Shown here one piece after another: positions 31,590 to 40,611 of a stretch of 43,021 nucleotides of DNA. The notes under the pieces were generated by a model. That model made no database searches. It saw nothing but the letters and a program-made list of their open reading frames with translations, and had not been told where the DNA came from. The stretch comes from Acidobacteriota bacterium (lineage in GTDB: Bacteria; Acidobacteriota; Terriglobia; Bryobacterales; Bryobacteraceae). Made by a program: the position numbers and the translations under genes. Position 1 is the stretch's first letter, and each line of letters starts with the position of its first letter. The stretch covers positions 1-43,021 of the forward strand of contig CANIVU010000077.1 in NCBI GenBank assembly GCA_947470805.1. The letters are read 5' to 3'.

Positions 31590-33096
31590 GGCAGTCGCGG
31601 CAGCGGAATAGGAGGAATGGGCCGATTTGTCGCCAGCAGGCGTAGCGCCCGGCGAGCGCCTGTTTCTTATCGCGCAACTCGGGAGTGTCCCACAGATGCG
31701 GAGCGGCTACGGCGGACTCGCCGCAGGCCTTGGTGAAGAGAGGAATTTCGTTCTCGGTGCGAATGATCGCCAGCGGCGGTGTCTTGGCCAGGAACCCGTC
31801 CAGCATCGGCCCGGCCAGCCGCTGGTAAGTCGTCTGGTCGTGGAAGGAGACGGTATGGAACACCGCCGTCGCCGGCGGACGGTTCAGCCGGAACCACAAA
31901 TCGCGCGGCATCAGCCCCCAGGTCAACGGCAGCACCGGTCCGGCTGCCTCCATGGCGGCGCTCAACAGCTCCGGGCTCGCCAGTTCGGTGTAGCGGTACC
32001 GCACGCCCCGGCTGGCTTCCAGCAACAGCATCGCCCCAGCCAACCCGGCCAGCGCCACGCCCGCTATCCCGGCCTTCGTCCGGAACCCGGTCTCCAACAG
32101 CGCCTGTCCCAACAGCGCCGTCAGCGCCGCCGCCGGCACCAGCATCGTCACCGTGTAGTGGTGATAGAACTTGGCCGAAAACGCCCCGGCCAGCCATTCC
32201 AGCAGGAACCACAGCACCAGCCCGGCCGCCGCCGTCCGGTACGCCCCGCACCGCACCCAGCCCGCAGCCGCCCCGGCCAGCGCCAGCACCAGCAACCCGA
32301 AGCGCATCCAGTGCCCCAGTTGCTGCGCCGCCACTATCAACTTGGCCGCCACCGGCGAGGCCGAATACAGAAAATTGAAGGTAAACGCGGCGTCGATGTA
32401 GTCTTTCCACAGCCCGGCGCTCACCAGCGGACCCAACATGACTACAGTAGCCAGGAGGAACCCGGCCCCTGTCATCACCGTCTGCCGCACCACCCGGCCC
32501 GGCTCCGCCCGCAGCGCCCACGCCATCCAGCACAGCCAGAACAGCAGCGCCCCGGCGTTGTTCGGCCGCAGCTGAAACAGCGCCGCCCCGGCCGCGCCCG
32601 CTACCACCGCCGCCATCGTGCTCCGCAGCCGCAGCCAGGCCAGCGCAAAGATCGTCGCCTGCAAGCCCACCGAAAACCCTTCGGTCATATTAGGCGTCAC
32701 CAGCAGGCACAACACCCCCAACAACCCGGCCGCCTGACCGCCCACCGCCGCCGCCCCTCCGCACAGCCGCCGCACCGCGGCCACGAAGAAAATCCATCCG
32801 GCCGCCTGCATCACGCCCGCCACGGCCCAGACGCCCCATGCCGAACCCGGCGTCAATCGTGTACCTAGGCCATTCAAAAAGAACAATAAAGGCGGTTTAT
32901 GATCCCAGATATCCCGGTACAAACGCGTTCCCGTTCCCACCTGCTGGCCGATGTAATAGAACAGGCTGGCGTCCCCGGCCAGCAAACTCCACTGGCCGCT
33001 CCACAGCCAGCTCGCCCACGCCCCGGCGGTTAGAACAAGACTAATCGTCATCCACCACAAATGGCTTCTGGCGTCGTTTGTGGCGTTCGGCGTCAT
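31579..33096 (-). CDS. Polytopic GT-C glycosyltransferase (GT39/ArnT-like)
   Basis: A 505-residue membrane protein, first gene of the long minus operon. After the first transmembrane helix comes LLAGDASLFYYIGQQV with an acidic residue at the GT-C catalytic position, then RDIWDHKPPLLFFLN, a classic ArnT/PMT loop. About ten transmembrane segments and a C-terminal periplasmic domain follow. The frame is open to 33147; ATG 33096 (MTPNATNDAR) is chosen because the N-terminus then precedes the first membrane helix directly and leaves a 101-bp divergent promoter region to the ABC permease gene. One copy of the plasmid palindrome lies within the coding sequence (32439-32453). Confidence 0.86.
   Translation of the reverse strand: MTPNATNDARSHLWWMTISLVLTAGAWASWLWSGQWSLLAGDASLFYYIGQQVGTGTRLYRDIWDHKPPLLFFLNGLGTRLTPGSAWGVWAVAGVMQAAGWIFFVAAVRRLCGGAAAVGGQAAGLLGVLCLLVTPNMTEGFSVGLQATIFALAWLRLRSTMAAVVAGAAGAALFQLRPNNAGALLFWLCWMAWALRAEPGRVVRQTVMTGAGFLLATVVMLGPLVSAGLWKDYIDAAFTFNFLYSASPVAAKLIVAAQQLGHWMRFGLLVLALAGAAAGWVRCGAYRTAAAGLVLWFLLEWLAGAFSAKFYHHYTVTMLVPAAALTALLGQALLETGFRTKAGIAGVALAGLAGAMLLLEASRGVRYRYTELASPELLSAAMEAAGPVLPLTWGLMPRDLWFRLNRPPATAVFHTVSFHDQTTYQRLAGPMLDGFLAKTPPLAIIRTENEIPLFTKACGESAVAAPHLWDTPELRDKKQALAGRYACWRQIGPFLLFRCRDCRAF
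32439..32453. promoter_or_regulatory. Isolated 15-bp palindrome inside the GT-C gene
   Basis: TGACTACAGTAGCCA, one mismatch from a perfect palindrome of the family and about 10 kb from the nearest other copy. A weak 9-of-15 match lies exactly 24 bp further on (32463-32477). Confidence 0.5.
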
Positions 33097-33197
33097 CAGG
33101 AAGGTCACTAAGCAGTATATCGGTCTTTGGTTTATATCTCTGTACACAGGCCCGCTCCGGCACGCCTATGCTACTTTCAAGAAGACCCTCAAGAAAC

Positions 33198-34034
33198 ATG
33201 GCATCATCGTCCACGCGGGTTATTCTCCCCCCCTCCCTTTCCCTGCGTGCGTTCCGCCGCGGAATTACCGATCTGGCCGCTTATCGGGACTTGCTTCTCA
33301 GCCTGAGCCAGCACCGCGTCCGCGTTCGCTACAAGCAATCGGCGCTTGGCATGGCCTGGGCCGTGCTCCAGCCGCTGGCGCTGATGTTCATCTATACCAT
33401 TTTGTTTTCAGTGGTTTCCAAGGTTCCCTCGAGCGGCCTGCCCTATCCCGTCTTCGTCTTTTGCGCCCTGCTGCCCTGGACATTTTTTTCCACCGCCGCC
33501 GGTAACTCCGCCGCCAGCCTCACCAACCACCGCGAACTGATTTCCAAAGTGTTCTTCCCCCGCGAAATTCTACCGATTACTTACGTAATCGCCGCGGTTT
33601 TCGATTTTTTAATCGCCGGATTTATCCTGGCGGGGATGATGGTTTATTACCGCGTACCGGTCGGGCTATCCATTCTGTGGGTCCTGCCCATCATGACCGT
33701 CGCCACCATCTTCGTCACCGGGCTCAGCCTGCTCTTCAGCGCCCTGCAGGTGCGCTTCCGCGATATCAGCCTGGCCATGCCGCTGCTCATGCAGATCTGG
33801 ATGTTCGCCTCGCCCGTCGTCTATCCGCTCGATTCGGTCCCGGTCCGCTACCGCGAACTCTACCTGCTCAACCCCATGGCCGGCGTCATTGAGAACTTCC
33901 GCCGCTCCGTGCTCGGGCAACAACCGGTCGACACGCATTCGCTCGCCATCGCCGCCGCCGTCTCGATCATCACTTTTCTGGGCAGCTATCTTCTGTTCAA
34001 ACATCAGGAATCCACAATGGCGGACGTCATTTAG
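33198..34034 (+). CDS. wzm: ABC-2 polysaccharide export permease (Wzm-like)
   Basis: A 278-residue permease with six hydrophobic segments of the ABC-2 type: [21 protein letters not shown] before the first helix, [17 protein letters not shown], and [22 protein letters not shown], a typical Wzm/TagG signature. It forms the channel that exports a lipid-linked polysaccharide across the inner membrane, driven by the ATPase encoded 2 bp downstream. The frame is open to 33078; ATG 33198 is chosen for family length (260-280 residues) and an AAGAAG-type purine run upstream. It is transcribed divergently from the long minus operon. Confidence 0.92.
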   Translation: MASSSTRVILPPSLSLRAFRRGITDLAAYRDLLLSLSQHRVRVRYKQSALGMAWAVLQPLALMFIYTILFSVVSKVPSSGLPYPVFVFCALLPWTFFSTAAGNSAASLTNHRELISKVFFPREILPITYVIAAVFDFLIAGFILAGMMVYYRVPVGLSILWVLPIMTVATIFVTGLSLLFSALQVRFRDISLAMPLLMQIWMFASPVVYPLDSVPVRYRELYLLNPMAGVIENFRRSVLGQQPVDTHSLAIAAAVSIITFLGSYLLFKHQESTMADVI

Positions 34035-34036
34035 CC

Positions 34037-35221
34037 ATGGCTGATCTGGAACTCCACGCCGTATCCAAGCGGTATCTGATCCCCGCCAACGCGCCTCCGG
34101 CCGACGGCCTCTTCGGACGGATCAAGCAGCGTCTTTCCCCGCCCCGGGCCGACTTCTGGGCCGTCCGCGACGTCAGCTTCGAGATCGCCCGCGGCGAGGC
34201 CGTCGGCATCATCGGCCACAACGGCGCCGGCAAAAGTACGCTGCTGAAGCTGCTCAGCTGCATCACCGCCCCCACGCGGGGCGAGATCCGCATCAACGGC
34301 CGCATCGCGGCGCTGCTCGAAGTCGGCAGCGGCTTCCACCCGGAACTCACCGGGCGCGAAAATATCTTCTTAAGCGGCGCCATCCTCGGCATGCGGCGCT
34401 CGGAAATCGCCTCCAAGTTCGATCGCATCGTCGAATTCGCCGGCATGAGCCGCTTCGTCGACGTGCCCGTAAAGCGCTACTCCTCGGGCATGTACGTCCG
34501 TCTGGGCTTCTCCATCGCCGCCCATCTGGAGCCGGAAATCCTGCTGCTCGACGAAGTGCTATCGGTGGGCGACGCCAGCTTCCAGGAAAAGTGTTTGACC
34601 CGGATCGAAGAACTGCGCCGCTCCGGCATCACCACGGTGTTCATCTCCCACGACCTGGCCGCCGTGCGCCGCCTGTGCTCCCGCGTATTGCTCATGAAGC
34701 AGGGCAAGCTCGAAGGCGATGGCGACTCGGCCGACATGATCATGCGCTACCACGAGATTTCGCGGTTCCAGAACACGCGCACCGTGGAGCGGGAAATCAC
34801 CGGCGGCCGCGCCTTCTGCACGGGCCTGGAGACCTTCGGCGCCGATGGGCAGGCGATGGAAACCCTCGCCAGCGGCCAACCGGTCCAGTTTAGCCTGGGC
34901 TACGAGGTACGGGAGCGGCTGGAAGACGCCTACTTTGGGGTCATCGTCGAATCGCTGGAAGGCTCGATGCTCTTTGTGCTCGACAGCAGCACCATCACCG
35001 GCCCGGCCAACGTGGAACCGGGTAAGGGAACGGTGAATTTCTTTCTGGAATCATTGCCCCTGCGCGACGGATTCTACAACATCACCACCGTCATTCATAC
35101 GCTGAAGGATGCCGAAGCGCTCGACTACCAGCCACGCTGCACGACCATCCATGTGCAAGGCGAACACGTCCGCCACGGGGTTTTCTACACGCCGCACCGC
35201 TGCGAGATCCGATCGGCGTAG
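34037..35221 (+). CDS. wzt: ABC polysaccharide export ATPase with C-terminal carbohydrate-binding domain (Wzt-like)
   Basis: A 394-residue ATPase. Walker A is GHNGAGKST (60-68), the signature YSSGM (148-152) and Walker B ILLLDE (168-173), within the teichoic-acid/O-antigen exporter subfamily ([13 protein letters not shown]). The extra domain of about 145 residues (250-394) is the beta-sandwich found in Wzt proteins that recognise a modified end of the finished glycan before export. This implies the polymer is completed, and its end marked, in the cytosol. It is cotranscribed with wzm (TAG-CC-ATG junction). Confidence 0.94.
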   Translation: MADLELHAVSKRYLIPANAPPADGLFGRIKQRLSPPRADFWAVRDVSFEIARGEAVGIIGHNGAGKSTLLKLLSCITAPTRGEIRINGRIAALLEVGSGFHPELTGRENIFLSGAILGMRRSEIASKFDRIVEFAGMSRFVDVPVKRYSSGMYVRLGFSIAAHLEPEILLLDEVLSVGDASFQEKCLTRIEELRRSGITTVFISHDLAAVRRLCSRVLLMKQGKLEGDGDSADMIMRYHEISRFQNTRTVEREITGGRAFCTGLETFGADGQAMETLASGQPVQFSLGYEVRERLEDAYFGVIVESLEGSMLFVLDSSTITGPANVEPGKGTVNFFLESLPLRDGFYNITTVIHTLKDAEALDYQPRCTTIHVQGEHVRHGVFYTPHRCEIRSA

Positions 35222-35390
35222 GGGCGGCCGGTCCGGGCAACAGGACAAACTTCTTGTTCAAAAGTCTAACCTCTCAAAAGTCGGACGACGACGATGAGCT
35301 TTGAGACGGGGCCAGGGAGGATTGTCGCGAGAGGGGATACGGATCGAAGCGTCATAGCCCACCAACGCTGGCACGGTTCCGGCGGGGGCA

Positions 35391-35669
35391 CTACGGCCAC
35401 TGCTGGGAACCATGTAGAACGCGGAGAACCTCAATCGCGTCTTTTCCAACACGGTAAATAATCAGAAAAGGGAAACCGGAAACTGTGAGCTCACGGGTGC
35501 CCGGTTTGCGCCCCGACCGGCCGAGGAGCGGCATGTCTTTCAATGAGTCGGCGACATCGTAGACGGCCATGGCGGCGCGGCGGGCTTGTGCTGCTCCAAA
35601 TCGCTTTTCCATGTAGTCACAAATATGCGTAAGGTCGGCCGCCGAGGGCTTGGTCCAGCGAATGATCAT
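35391..35669 (-). CDS. ParE/RelE-family toxin
   Basis: A 92-residue toxin-like protein: MIIRWTKPSAADLTHICDYM, RRAAMAVYDVADSLKDMP, GRSGRKPGTREL, SGFPFLIIYRV and EVLRVLHGSQQWP, the compact RelE/ParE fold, including the C-terminal VLRVLHG strand. Members are either gyrase poisons (ParE) or ribosome-dependent mRNases (RelE); the sequence alone does not decide, though length and motifs are nearer to ParE. It follows the antitoxin directly. On a plasmid such a pair would kill plasmid-free daughter cells. Confidence 0.9.
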   Translation of the reverse strand: MIIRWTKPSAADLTHICDYMEKRFGAAQARRAAMAVYDVADSLKDMPLLGRSGRKPGTRELTVSGFPFLIIYRVGKDAIEVLRVLHGSQQWP

Positions 35670-35894
35670 TTAACCCGGATACCGGGTTTCGATGATTCTG
35701 CGAACGTCCTCGTGCTCAACAAACTCGCCTTTTTCGGCCGCCGCCAATCCCTTATCAACTTCATGGGAAAACCACTCGTCATAGCCGAAAAGACGTTCCA
35801 CCGCTTCTTGGACAAGGGCTTCCGCTGCACGGCCTTGCGCCGTCGCTAAACGGGAAAGTTTGGCCTGTTGGTCTGGGGTAAATTGCACTTCCAT
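35670..35894 (-). CDS. Antitoxin of the ParE/RelE pair
   Basis: A 74-residue protein: MEVQFTPDQQAKLSRLATAQ, a helical middle (AEALVQEAVERLFGYDEWF) and a charged tail (EHEDVRRIIETRY). It resembles short ParD/CopG-like antitoxins with an N-terminal DNA-binding part and a C-terminal toxin wrap. The ATG at 35894 has a strong AAGGAG 8 bp upstream, so it is preferred over the longer frame (35918). The stop directly abuts the toxin ATG (no gap), the normal coupled order. Confidence 0.85.
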   Translation of the reverse strand: MEVQFTPDQQAKLSRLATAQGRAAEALVQEAVERLFGYDEWFSHEVDKGLAAAEKGEFVEHEDVRRIIETRYPG

Positions 35895-35935
35895 AGGGCT
35901 GGCTCCTTCCAAAAACAAAGCGGGCTACTCTTTCC

Positions 35936-35964
35936 ACATTACCGGATCAGGGAGAGCCTGTCAC
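35936..35964 (-). promoter_or_regulatory. Candidate promoter of the toxin-antitoxin operon
   Basis: On the minus strand, GTGACA (35959-35964) and TAATGT (35936-35941) are separated by 17 bp. The antitoxin ATG is 42 bp downstream with AAGGAG in front of it. Confidence 0.45.
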
Positions 35965-36008
35965 GAATGGAATGAACGGCAGCGCCAGCGTATTCGAACC
36001 CGCCCCTC

Positions 36009-37157
36009 TCAACGCCGCGCCAGCAGCTCCGCGTACCGGTCCAGAATCTTCGCCTGCGTATAGTTAGCTTCCACCAGCGCCCGGCCGGCCCCACACACCC
36101 GCGCCCGTAGGCCCGCGTCCGACAGCAACCGCTCCATCGCCACCGCCACCGCCGCGTCGTCGCCCAACGGCGTCACCAGCCCGCCCGTCTCCTGCCCAAT
36201 CAGCTGGACATTCGCCGGAATATCGCTCACCACCGCCGGCACCCCGGTCGCCATCGCCTCCAGCAGGGAAACCGGGAACCCCTCGAGCGACGACAGCAGC
36301 GCGAACAGATCCGCAGCCCGCAGCCATTCCCGAACACTATCTTCCGCCGCGAAACCGGTAAACCGCACCCGCCCGGCGAGTCCTAACTCCCGGACCTGGG
36401 CTTCCAATCCCGCCCGCTCCGGCCCATCGCCGATCAAAATCAGCTCCGCCGCCGGCCGCGCCACCGCCACCCGCGCAAACGAGCGAACCAACACCGGCAG
36501 CTCTTTTTCCGGCGCCATGCGCCCAACGAAGACGATGCACTCAGCGTCCGCCGCCAATCCCAGCCGTTCCCGCAACGCCGCCCGCTCCGCCGGCGCCAGC
36601 GGCGCAAACCGCGCCGTGTCCACCGGGTTCGGCATCCACTCCAGCCGTTCGGCCGGCAGCCCGGCCGCTTTGGCCTCGTCAGCCATCGCCGGATTAAGAA
36701 CCATCACCACGCGCGCCCACCAATCCAGAAACCGCAACTCCAGCCGCCCCAACCCGCTCGCCATCAGCGGGCGAATCGTGTTGCTGCCGGAGAACTTCAT
36801 CCAGATGGTCTTCCCGCAGAGCCGCGCCGCCGGCAACCCGGTGGCCAGCTGTAACCCGGTCATCAGGAAGTAGACAACTTCGTACTGCCCGCGCCGCCGC
36901 CAGATCTCCCACGCCACGCCCAGCGCATAGCCGTACCCGCGCAGCGCCCCCGGCCACCCCCGGCCCAACTGCTGCACCGGCGTGCCGTAGCTGTCTTCCC
37001 ACGCCTCGGCCTCCGGCATTTGCGGACCCGTCAGGCACAGCACCGACACCCGCCAACCCCGCTGCCGCAACCCCGCGCACACCCGCTGCCCTTCCACCTC
37101 CGAGCCGCCCACGACAGGCGGATAGGTGGTGGTCACCAGCAGCAGCGATGGTGTCAT
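36009..37157 (-). CDS. Glycosyltransferase family 4 (GT-B fold)
   Basis: A 382-residue GT4: N-terminal VTTTYPPVVGGSEVEG with the GGSE loop (about 17-20), MPNPVD (175-180), FVGRMAPEKEL (210-220), IGDGPE (242-247) and the donor-binding E-x7-E pair E292/E300 in LEGFPVSLLEAMATG. The frame is open to 37217; ATG 37157 is chosen because it overlaps the stop of the GT2 gene as ATGA. It is the third and last gene of the minus unit starting at 39594. Cytosolic, likely adding a hexose to the lipid-linked chain. Confidence 0.93.
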   Translation of the reverse strand: MTPSLLLVTTTYPPVVGGSEVEGQRVCAGLRQRGWRVSVLCLTGPQMPEAEAWEDSYGTPVQQLGRGWPGALRGYGYALGVAWEIWRRRGQYEVVYFLMTGLQLATGLPAARLCGKTIWMKFSGSNTIRPLMASGLGRLELRFLDWWARVVMVLNPAMADEAKAAGLPAERLEWMPNPVDTARFAPLAPAERAALRERLGLAADAECIVFVGRMAPEKELPVLVRSFARVAVARPAAELILIGDGPERAGLEAQVRELGLAGRVRFTGFAAEDSVREWLRAADLFALLSSLEGFPVSLLEAMATGVPAVVSDIPANVQLIGQETGGLVTPLGDDAAVAVAMERLLSDAGLRARVCGAGRALVEANYTQAKILDRYAELLARR

Positions 37158-38119
37158 ACCGTTTCCCCGCGCCGCCGCATGTACCACTTCACCGCCGCCG
37201 CCGTGCCCGCCGGCCACACGCTCAGCCCGGCCAGGATCAACGTCGTTTTCCGGCTCCGCAGCCGTTCGTTCGAAGCGCTCAACTCGCGCTTGGCGGTGGC
37301 ATAATCACCGGCAAAAAACGCCTTCCGCCCCAAGGCCAGCGACAGTTCGGCGTTCACCCCGGCCAGGGCATCGGTGGCCGCGGCGCGCTCGGCATCGGTC
37401 AACCCCTCCTGCCGCAGGAACTTCTCGTAGACGTGCCGCAGGCTGCGGTACATCCCGCTGGCGTCGCTGCTCAGGCTGGTTTCCCGCGCCCGGTAACGGA
37501 CCAGCGGCTCGTCCACATAAACCATCTCGTGCCCGGCGCGCGTGAAACGCAACCAAAGGTCAAAATCCTCCGAGGCCCGGATCTGCGCGTCGAACCCGCC
37601 CTGCCCGTCCAGCATCTCCCGCCGCATCACCAGGGAGCCGAAGACGTAGCACTGCCGCCGCAACAGCCGCTCGCAGGTGATCGCGCCCGCCCCGGCCGGT
37701 TTCGTGTAGATGTCGAAATAGCGTTTCCCCACCCACGGACCGCCGCCGAAGATCAGCGCGTCCGGAAACGCCGCCGCCGCCCGCGGATGGGCGTCGAGCG
37801 CCTCAATCAGCAGTTCCAGAAACCGCGGTTCCCAGATGTCATCGGAGTCGAGCAGGGCGACATAGCGCCCTTGCGCCACCTGGAGCCCGGCGTTGCGCGC
37901 GCTCGCCAGCCCGCCGTTCTCTTTGACGATGTAGCGGATCCGGTCGCGATAGGGCGCGAGCGCCGCTTCAAGCGCCGGCGTGTTCGGGTCGCCGTCGTTG
38001 ATGACCAGAATTTCCCAGTCCGTCCGCGTCTGCGCCAGCACCGAATCCAGCGTTTCGGCAATGTAGGCGGCCGTCCCATAGGCAGGGATCAGCACGCTGA
38101 CAGCAGCCCCGGCGCTCAT
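37154..38119 (-). CDS. Glycosyltransferase family 2
   Basis: A 321-residue GT2: VSVLIPAYGTAAYIAETLDS (7-26), VINDGDPNT, GGLASARNAG and metal-binding DSD at 91-93 (LLDSDDIWEP), then RASEDFDLWLRF, which carries the ED catalytic region. The C-terminal 80 residues are helical with a basic end. Coupled by ATGA overlaps to both the Wzy_C-type gene upstream and the GT4 gene downstream. Specificity unknown. Confidence 0.93.
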   Translation of the reverse strand: MSAGAAVSVLIPAYGTAAYIAETLDSVLAQTRTDWEILVINDGDPNTPALEAALAPYRDRIRYIVKENGGLASARNAGLQVAQGRYVALLDSDDIWEPRFLELLIEALDAHPRAAAAFPDALIFGGGPWVGKRYFDIYTKPAGAGAITCERLLRRQCYVFGSLVMRREMLDGQGGFDAQIRASEDFDLWLRFTRAGHEMVYVDEPLVRYRARETSLSSDASGMYRSLRHVYEKFLRQEGLTDAERAAATDALAGVNAELSLALGRKAFFAGDYATAKRELSASNERLRSRKTTLILAGLSVWPAGTAAAVKWYMRRRGETV

Positions 38120-39594
38120 GCCGGACGGAGAGCGCCCGAGGCGGGCCCGTTCGCCATCGCCGGACGGCGTGTGTTTTTCGACGCGGCTGCTTTTTCAATC
38201 AGCGGCAGCTCGTTCTGGATCGCCCATCGCAACGCAATCACCAGCCCGGACAGGAACGGCAGATAGAACCGGTAGGCCAGCGAGAGGAAGAAGATGGAGC
38301 AACAAAAGGAGACCTGCGACAGCAGCAGCAGGAAGCACAGCAGCCGCAGCTGCCGGACCTCCAGACAGTCCCGCGCCTTCCGCAACCGGGTGACAAGCTG
38401 ATTGAGAATCAGGAACGTCCCCAATAGCCCGCCGATCATGAAGGAGATGCCGGGGATTCCGGTTTCGCTCGATACCTGCGTATAGGCGTTGTGGGAAACC
38501 TGCCACGGCCCCAGCCGGTTGTTCGATACCGCGTCGTTACCGTCGTAGTTGATGAACTGATCCGGGCCCACGCCGAAGATCGGGTGGGTGATCGTGTGCT
38601 TCAGACTCTGCGTCAGCAGGTACATGCGCTTGGTGCGCGATGCCTTGGTTTCTTCCTCTTCTTCCTGGGTATTGAAAACGGTCAACAGACGGTTGACGGT
38701 CAAGCGCGGCAGGAAGGGAGTAATGGCGAGGAAGGCGACCGGGGCGACCACCAGAATCATGATCCGCTGCATGCCCGTACCGCGCCAGAGAACCATCAGA
38801 ATCATCATCAGCAAGGACACCATGGCGCCGCGGGAACCGGTTCCGAAAATCAGATACAGGCCCAAGGCGATCAGCCCGCCGCCACCGAGTCGAATGAGGA
38901 TATTCTTCTTGGGCCCGATGACGTAGTACGCCAGGATCGGCAACACCAGCAAAAGATGGGCCGCCATGTCGTTGGCGTTGGCAATGGAGCTGAAGGCGAT
39001 GTTGAACCGGCCGAACACGTCGTCGTTATCAAACGTGTAGGCCATGTAGACGTTGAACACCGCGGCCATCGAAACCGCGGAGACGATTTTCATGCAGTCG
39101 GAGATCGTCACCGCCATGCCGGCCACCAGCAGCATCATCGGAATTTCGGTACGCATGAAACTCTGCGCGCGCGGCCACGAGCCGCCGGGCCAGAAGCTGA
39201 ATGGAACGCACAACAGCAGCCAGATCGTGAACGCCATCCAGAACTTGGCGGTCGTACTCCGTAATGCCCGCGGAAATCCACCCGATATGAGTAGAAAGAG
39301 AAGAGAGGGCGGACCCAGAATATAGAGAATGTAGGTGTTGAATCCCAGCTTTACCGTCATCAACTCATGCAACAGGCTGAAACGAAAAAAGATGAAAACC
39401 AAGGCGATATAGAATCCCATGCGGCGCATCGGATTATCGCGGGCTGTCACCCAGACCGGGTCCTGTTTGAATCCCGCCGGCGCCGTCTCCTCGGCCGCTG
39501 CCGCTGGCTTCAATGGACGGGCCAAGGGGTTGGCCAGGCGGCTTGGGCTGGGTGGGGAGGGTCGCATCGGCGGTGGCATCTCTCTCTTATCCAT
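38116..39594 (-). CDS. O-antigen ligase/polymerase-like protein (Wzy_C / WaaL family)
   Basis: A 492-residue polytopic protein with about ten to twelve membrane segments after a Pro/Ala-rich cytosolic extension of about 55 residues. The Wzy_C region contains GTGSRGAMVSLL, a large periplasmic loop with HPIFGVGPDQF and SHNAYTQVSSETGIPG, the typical His-containing loop of ligases and polymerases. It either joins the exported glycan to a carrier (WaaL-like) or polymerises repeat units (Wzy-like). Because the exporter here is ABC-type and no Wzx flippase is present, ligase is somewhat more likely. AAGGA lies 7 bp before the ATG at 39594. Confidence 0.88.
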   Translation of the reverse strand: MDKREMPPPMRPSPPSPSRLANPLARPLKPAAAAEETAPAGFKQDPVWVTARDNPMRRMGFYIALVFIFFRFSLLHELMTVKLGFNTYILYILGPPSLLFLLISGGFPRALRSTTAKFWMAFTIWLLLCVPFSFWPGGSWPRAQSFMRTEIPMMLLVAGMAVTISDCMKIVSAVSMAAVFNVYMAYTFDNDDVFGRFNIAFSSIANANDMAAHLLLVLPILAYYVIGPKKNILIRLGGGGLIALGLYLIFGTGSRGAMVSLLMMILMVLWRGTGMQRIMILVVAPVAFLAITPFLPRLTVNRLLTVFNTQEEEEETKASRTKRMYLLTQSLKHTITHPIFGVGPDQFINYDGNDAVSNNRLGPWQVSHNAYTQVSSETGIPGISFMIGGLLGTFLILNQLVTRLRKARDCLEVRQLRLLCFLLLLSQVSFCCSIFFLSLAYRFYLPFLSGLVIALRWAIQNELPLIEKAAASKNTRRPAMANGPASGALRPA

Positions 39595-39614
39595 CGTCCA
39601 ATCCTTGTCTTAGC

Positions 39615-40604
39615 ATGACAGAATCAGTATTGAAGATGCGTATTATTACTAATTTCGCCGGTTTCCCGGCCACCTGGAGGACCCCGGACGGCGGGCAAGG
39701 TTCCACGCGCATCGTCGATACGTTAGAGGAGTTCGCGTCGTTTTCCTCCGATCCCGGCAATATTCTCGTCGTCAACTGTCAGCCCGGCTGGACGCTCCGC
39801 CTGGCCGCCTCCCGCCTCCTGGGCCGCCCGGCGCCGATCGTCGCCGTCGATCTCATCCTCCGCCGCCCCGCCACCGCCAGCCAGCGCCTTACGGTCTTCG
39901 CCAAACGCCAGGCCTTCCGCGGCGTCGATCTTTTCGTCCACTATTTTCGCGACGTCTCCGGGCTCGATGAGTGCTACGGCATCGACGAAGCCCGCAGCGT
40001 CTACGTCCCGTTCAAGTCCAATTTATGGGATCTGCGCCCGTCAGAACCGCTCGAAAAAGGTCAATTTGCGTTCTGTTTTGGCCGTTCTTTGCGCGATTTT
40101 GACACGTTTTTCGCCGCTATGGAGCTGCTTCCGCACATCCCCGGAGCCATTGTCGAACCCCACGCGGCCGGCATCTGGGAGCACGGCAGCCGTTTTACCC
40201 GGCCGATGAACGCCCTGCCATCGAACATCACCGTCCTCAAACACGACCTCACCCCGCAATCGCAGTTCGACGTTCTCGCCCAGGCCCGCCTGGTCGTGCT
40301 GCCCATTCTGCGCTCCAGCATCGTTTCGGCCGGCATCAGTACGGCCCTAAACGCCATGCTCACCGGCAAATGCATCATCGGCACCACCGGCCCCGGGTTC
40401 AGCGACATTTTCACCGATGAGGTCCTGCTGGCCCCGCCGGAGGACCCGCGGGCGCTGGCCGCGGTAATCGAAAAAGCCTGGACGGACGACGATCTGCGGC
40501 GCCGCACCGCGCTCGCCGGTTTCCGCCACGCCAACGCCAACGGCAGTCTGGACGATTTCTACCAACGCATCGCCACCGCCGTCGGCCAGCGGTTCGGAGC
40601 CTAA
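39615..40604 (+). CDS. GT-B glycosyltransferase-like protein
   Basis: A 329-residue protein with a GT4/GT1-like layout: an N-terminal domain with ILVVNCQPGWTLRLAASRLLG, VYVPFK (about 130-135), FCFGRSLRDFDTF corresponding to the GR-S/R donor loop, and a C-terminal VVLPILRSSIVSAGISTALNAM, in place of the usual E-x7-E region. The missing first Glu is notable, so the donor site may differ. Start is ATG 39615 (upstream frame to 39513 lies in the divergent gene); ATG 39636 (MRIITNF) is equally possible. Only 20 bp separate it from the divergent Wzy_C gene. It opens the operon that crosses the circle junction. Confidence 0.78.
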   Translation: MTESVLKMRIITNFAGFPATWRTPDGGQGSTRIVDTLEEFASFSSDPGNILVVNCQPGWTLRLAASRLLGRPAPIVAVDLILRRPATASQRLTVFAKRQAFRGVDLFVHYFRDVSGLDECYGIDEARSVYVPFKSNLWDLRPSEPLEKGQFAFCFGRSLRDFDTFFAAMELLPHIPGAIVEPHAAGIWEHGSRFTRPMNALPSNITVLKHDLTPQSQFDVLAQARLVVLPILRSSIVSAGISTALNAMLTGKCIIGTTGPGFSDIFTDEVLLAPPEDPRALAAVIEKAWTDDDLRRRTALAGFRHANANGSLDDFYQRIATAVGQRFGA

Positions 40605-40611
40605 TGCGGCA

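Noticed and set aside
35941-36010. TTCGAAT loop-like sequence on the minus strand near 35992, resembling a tRNA T-arm
   Set aside because: The flanking bases do not form a proper five-pair T stem, and no acceptor, D or anticodon arms are present.
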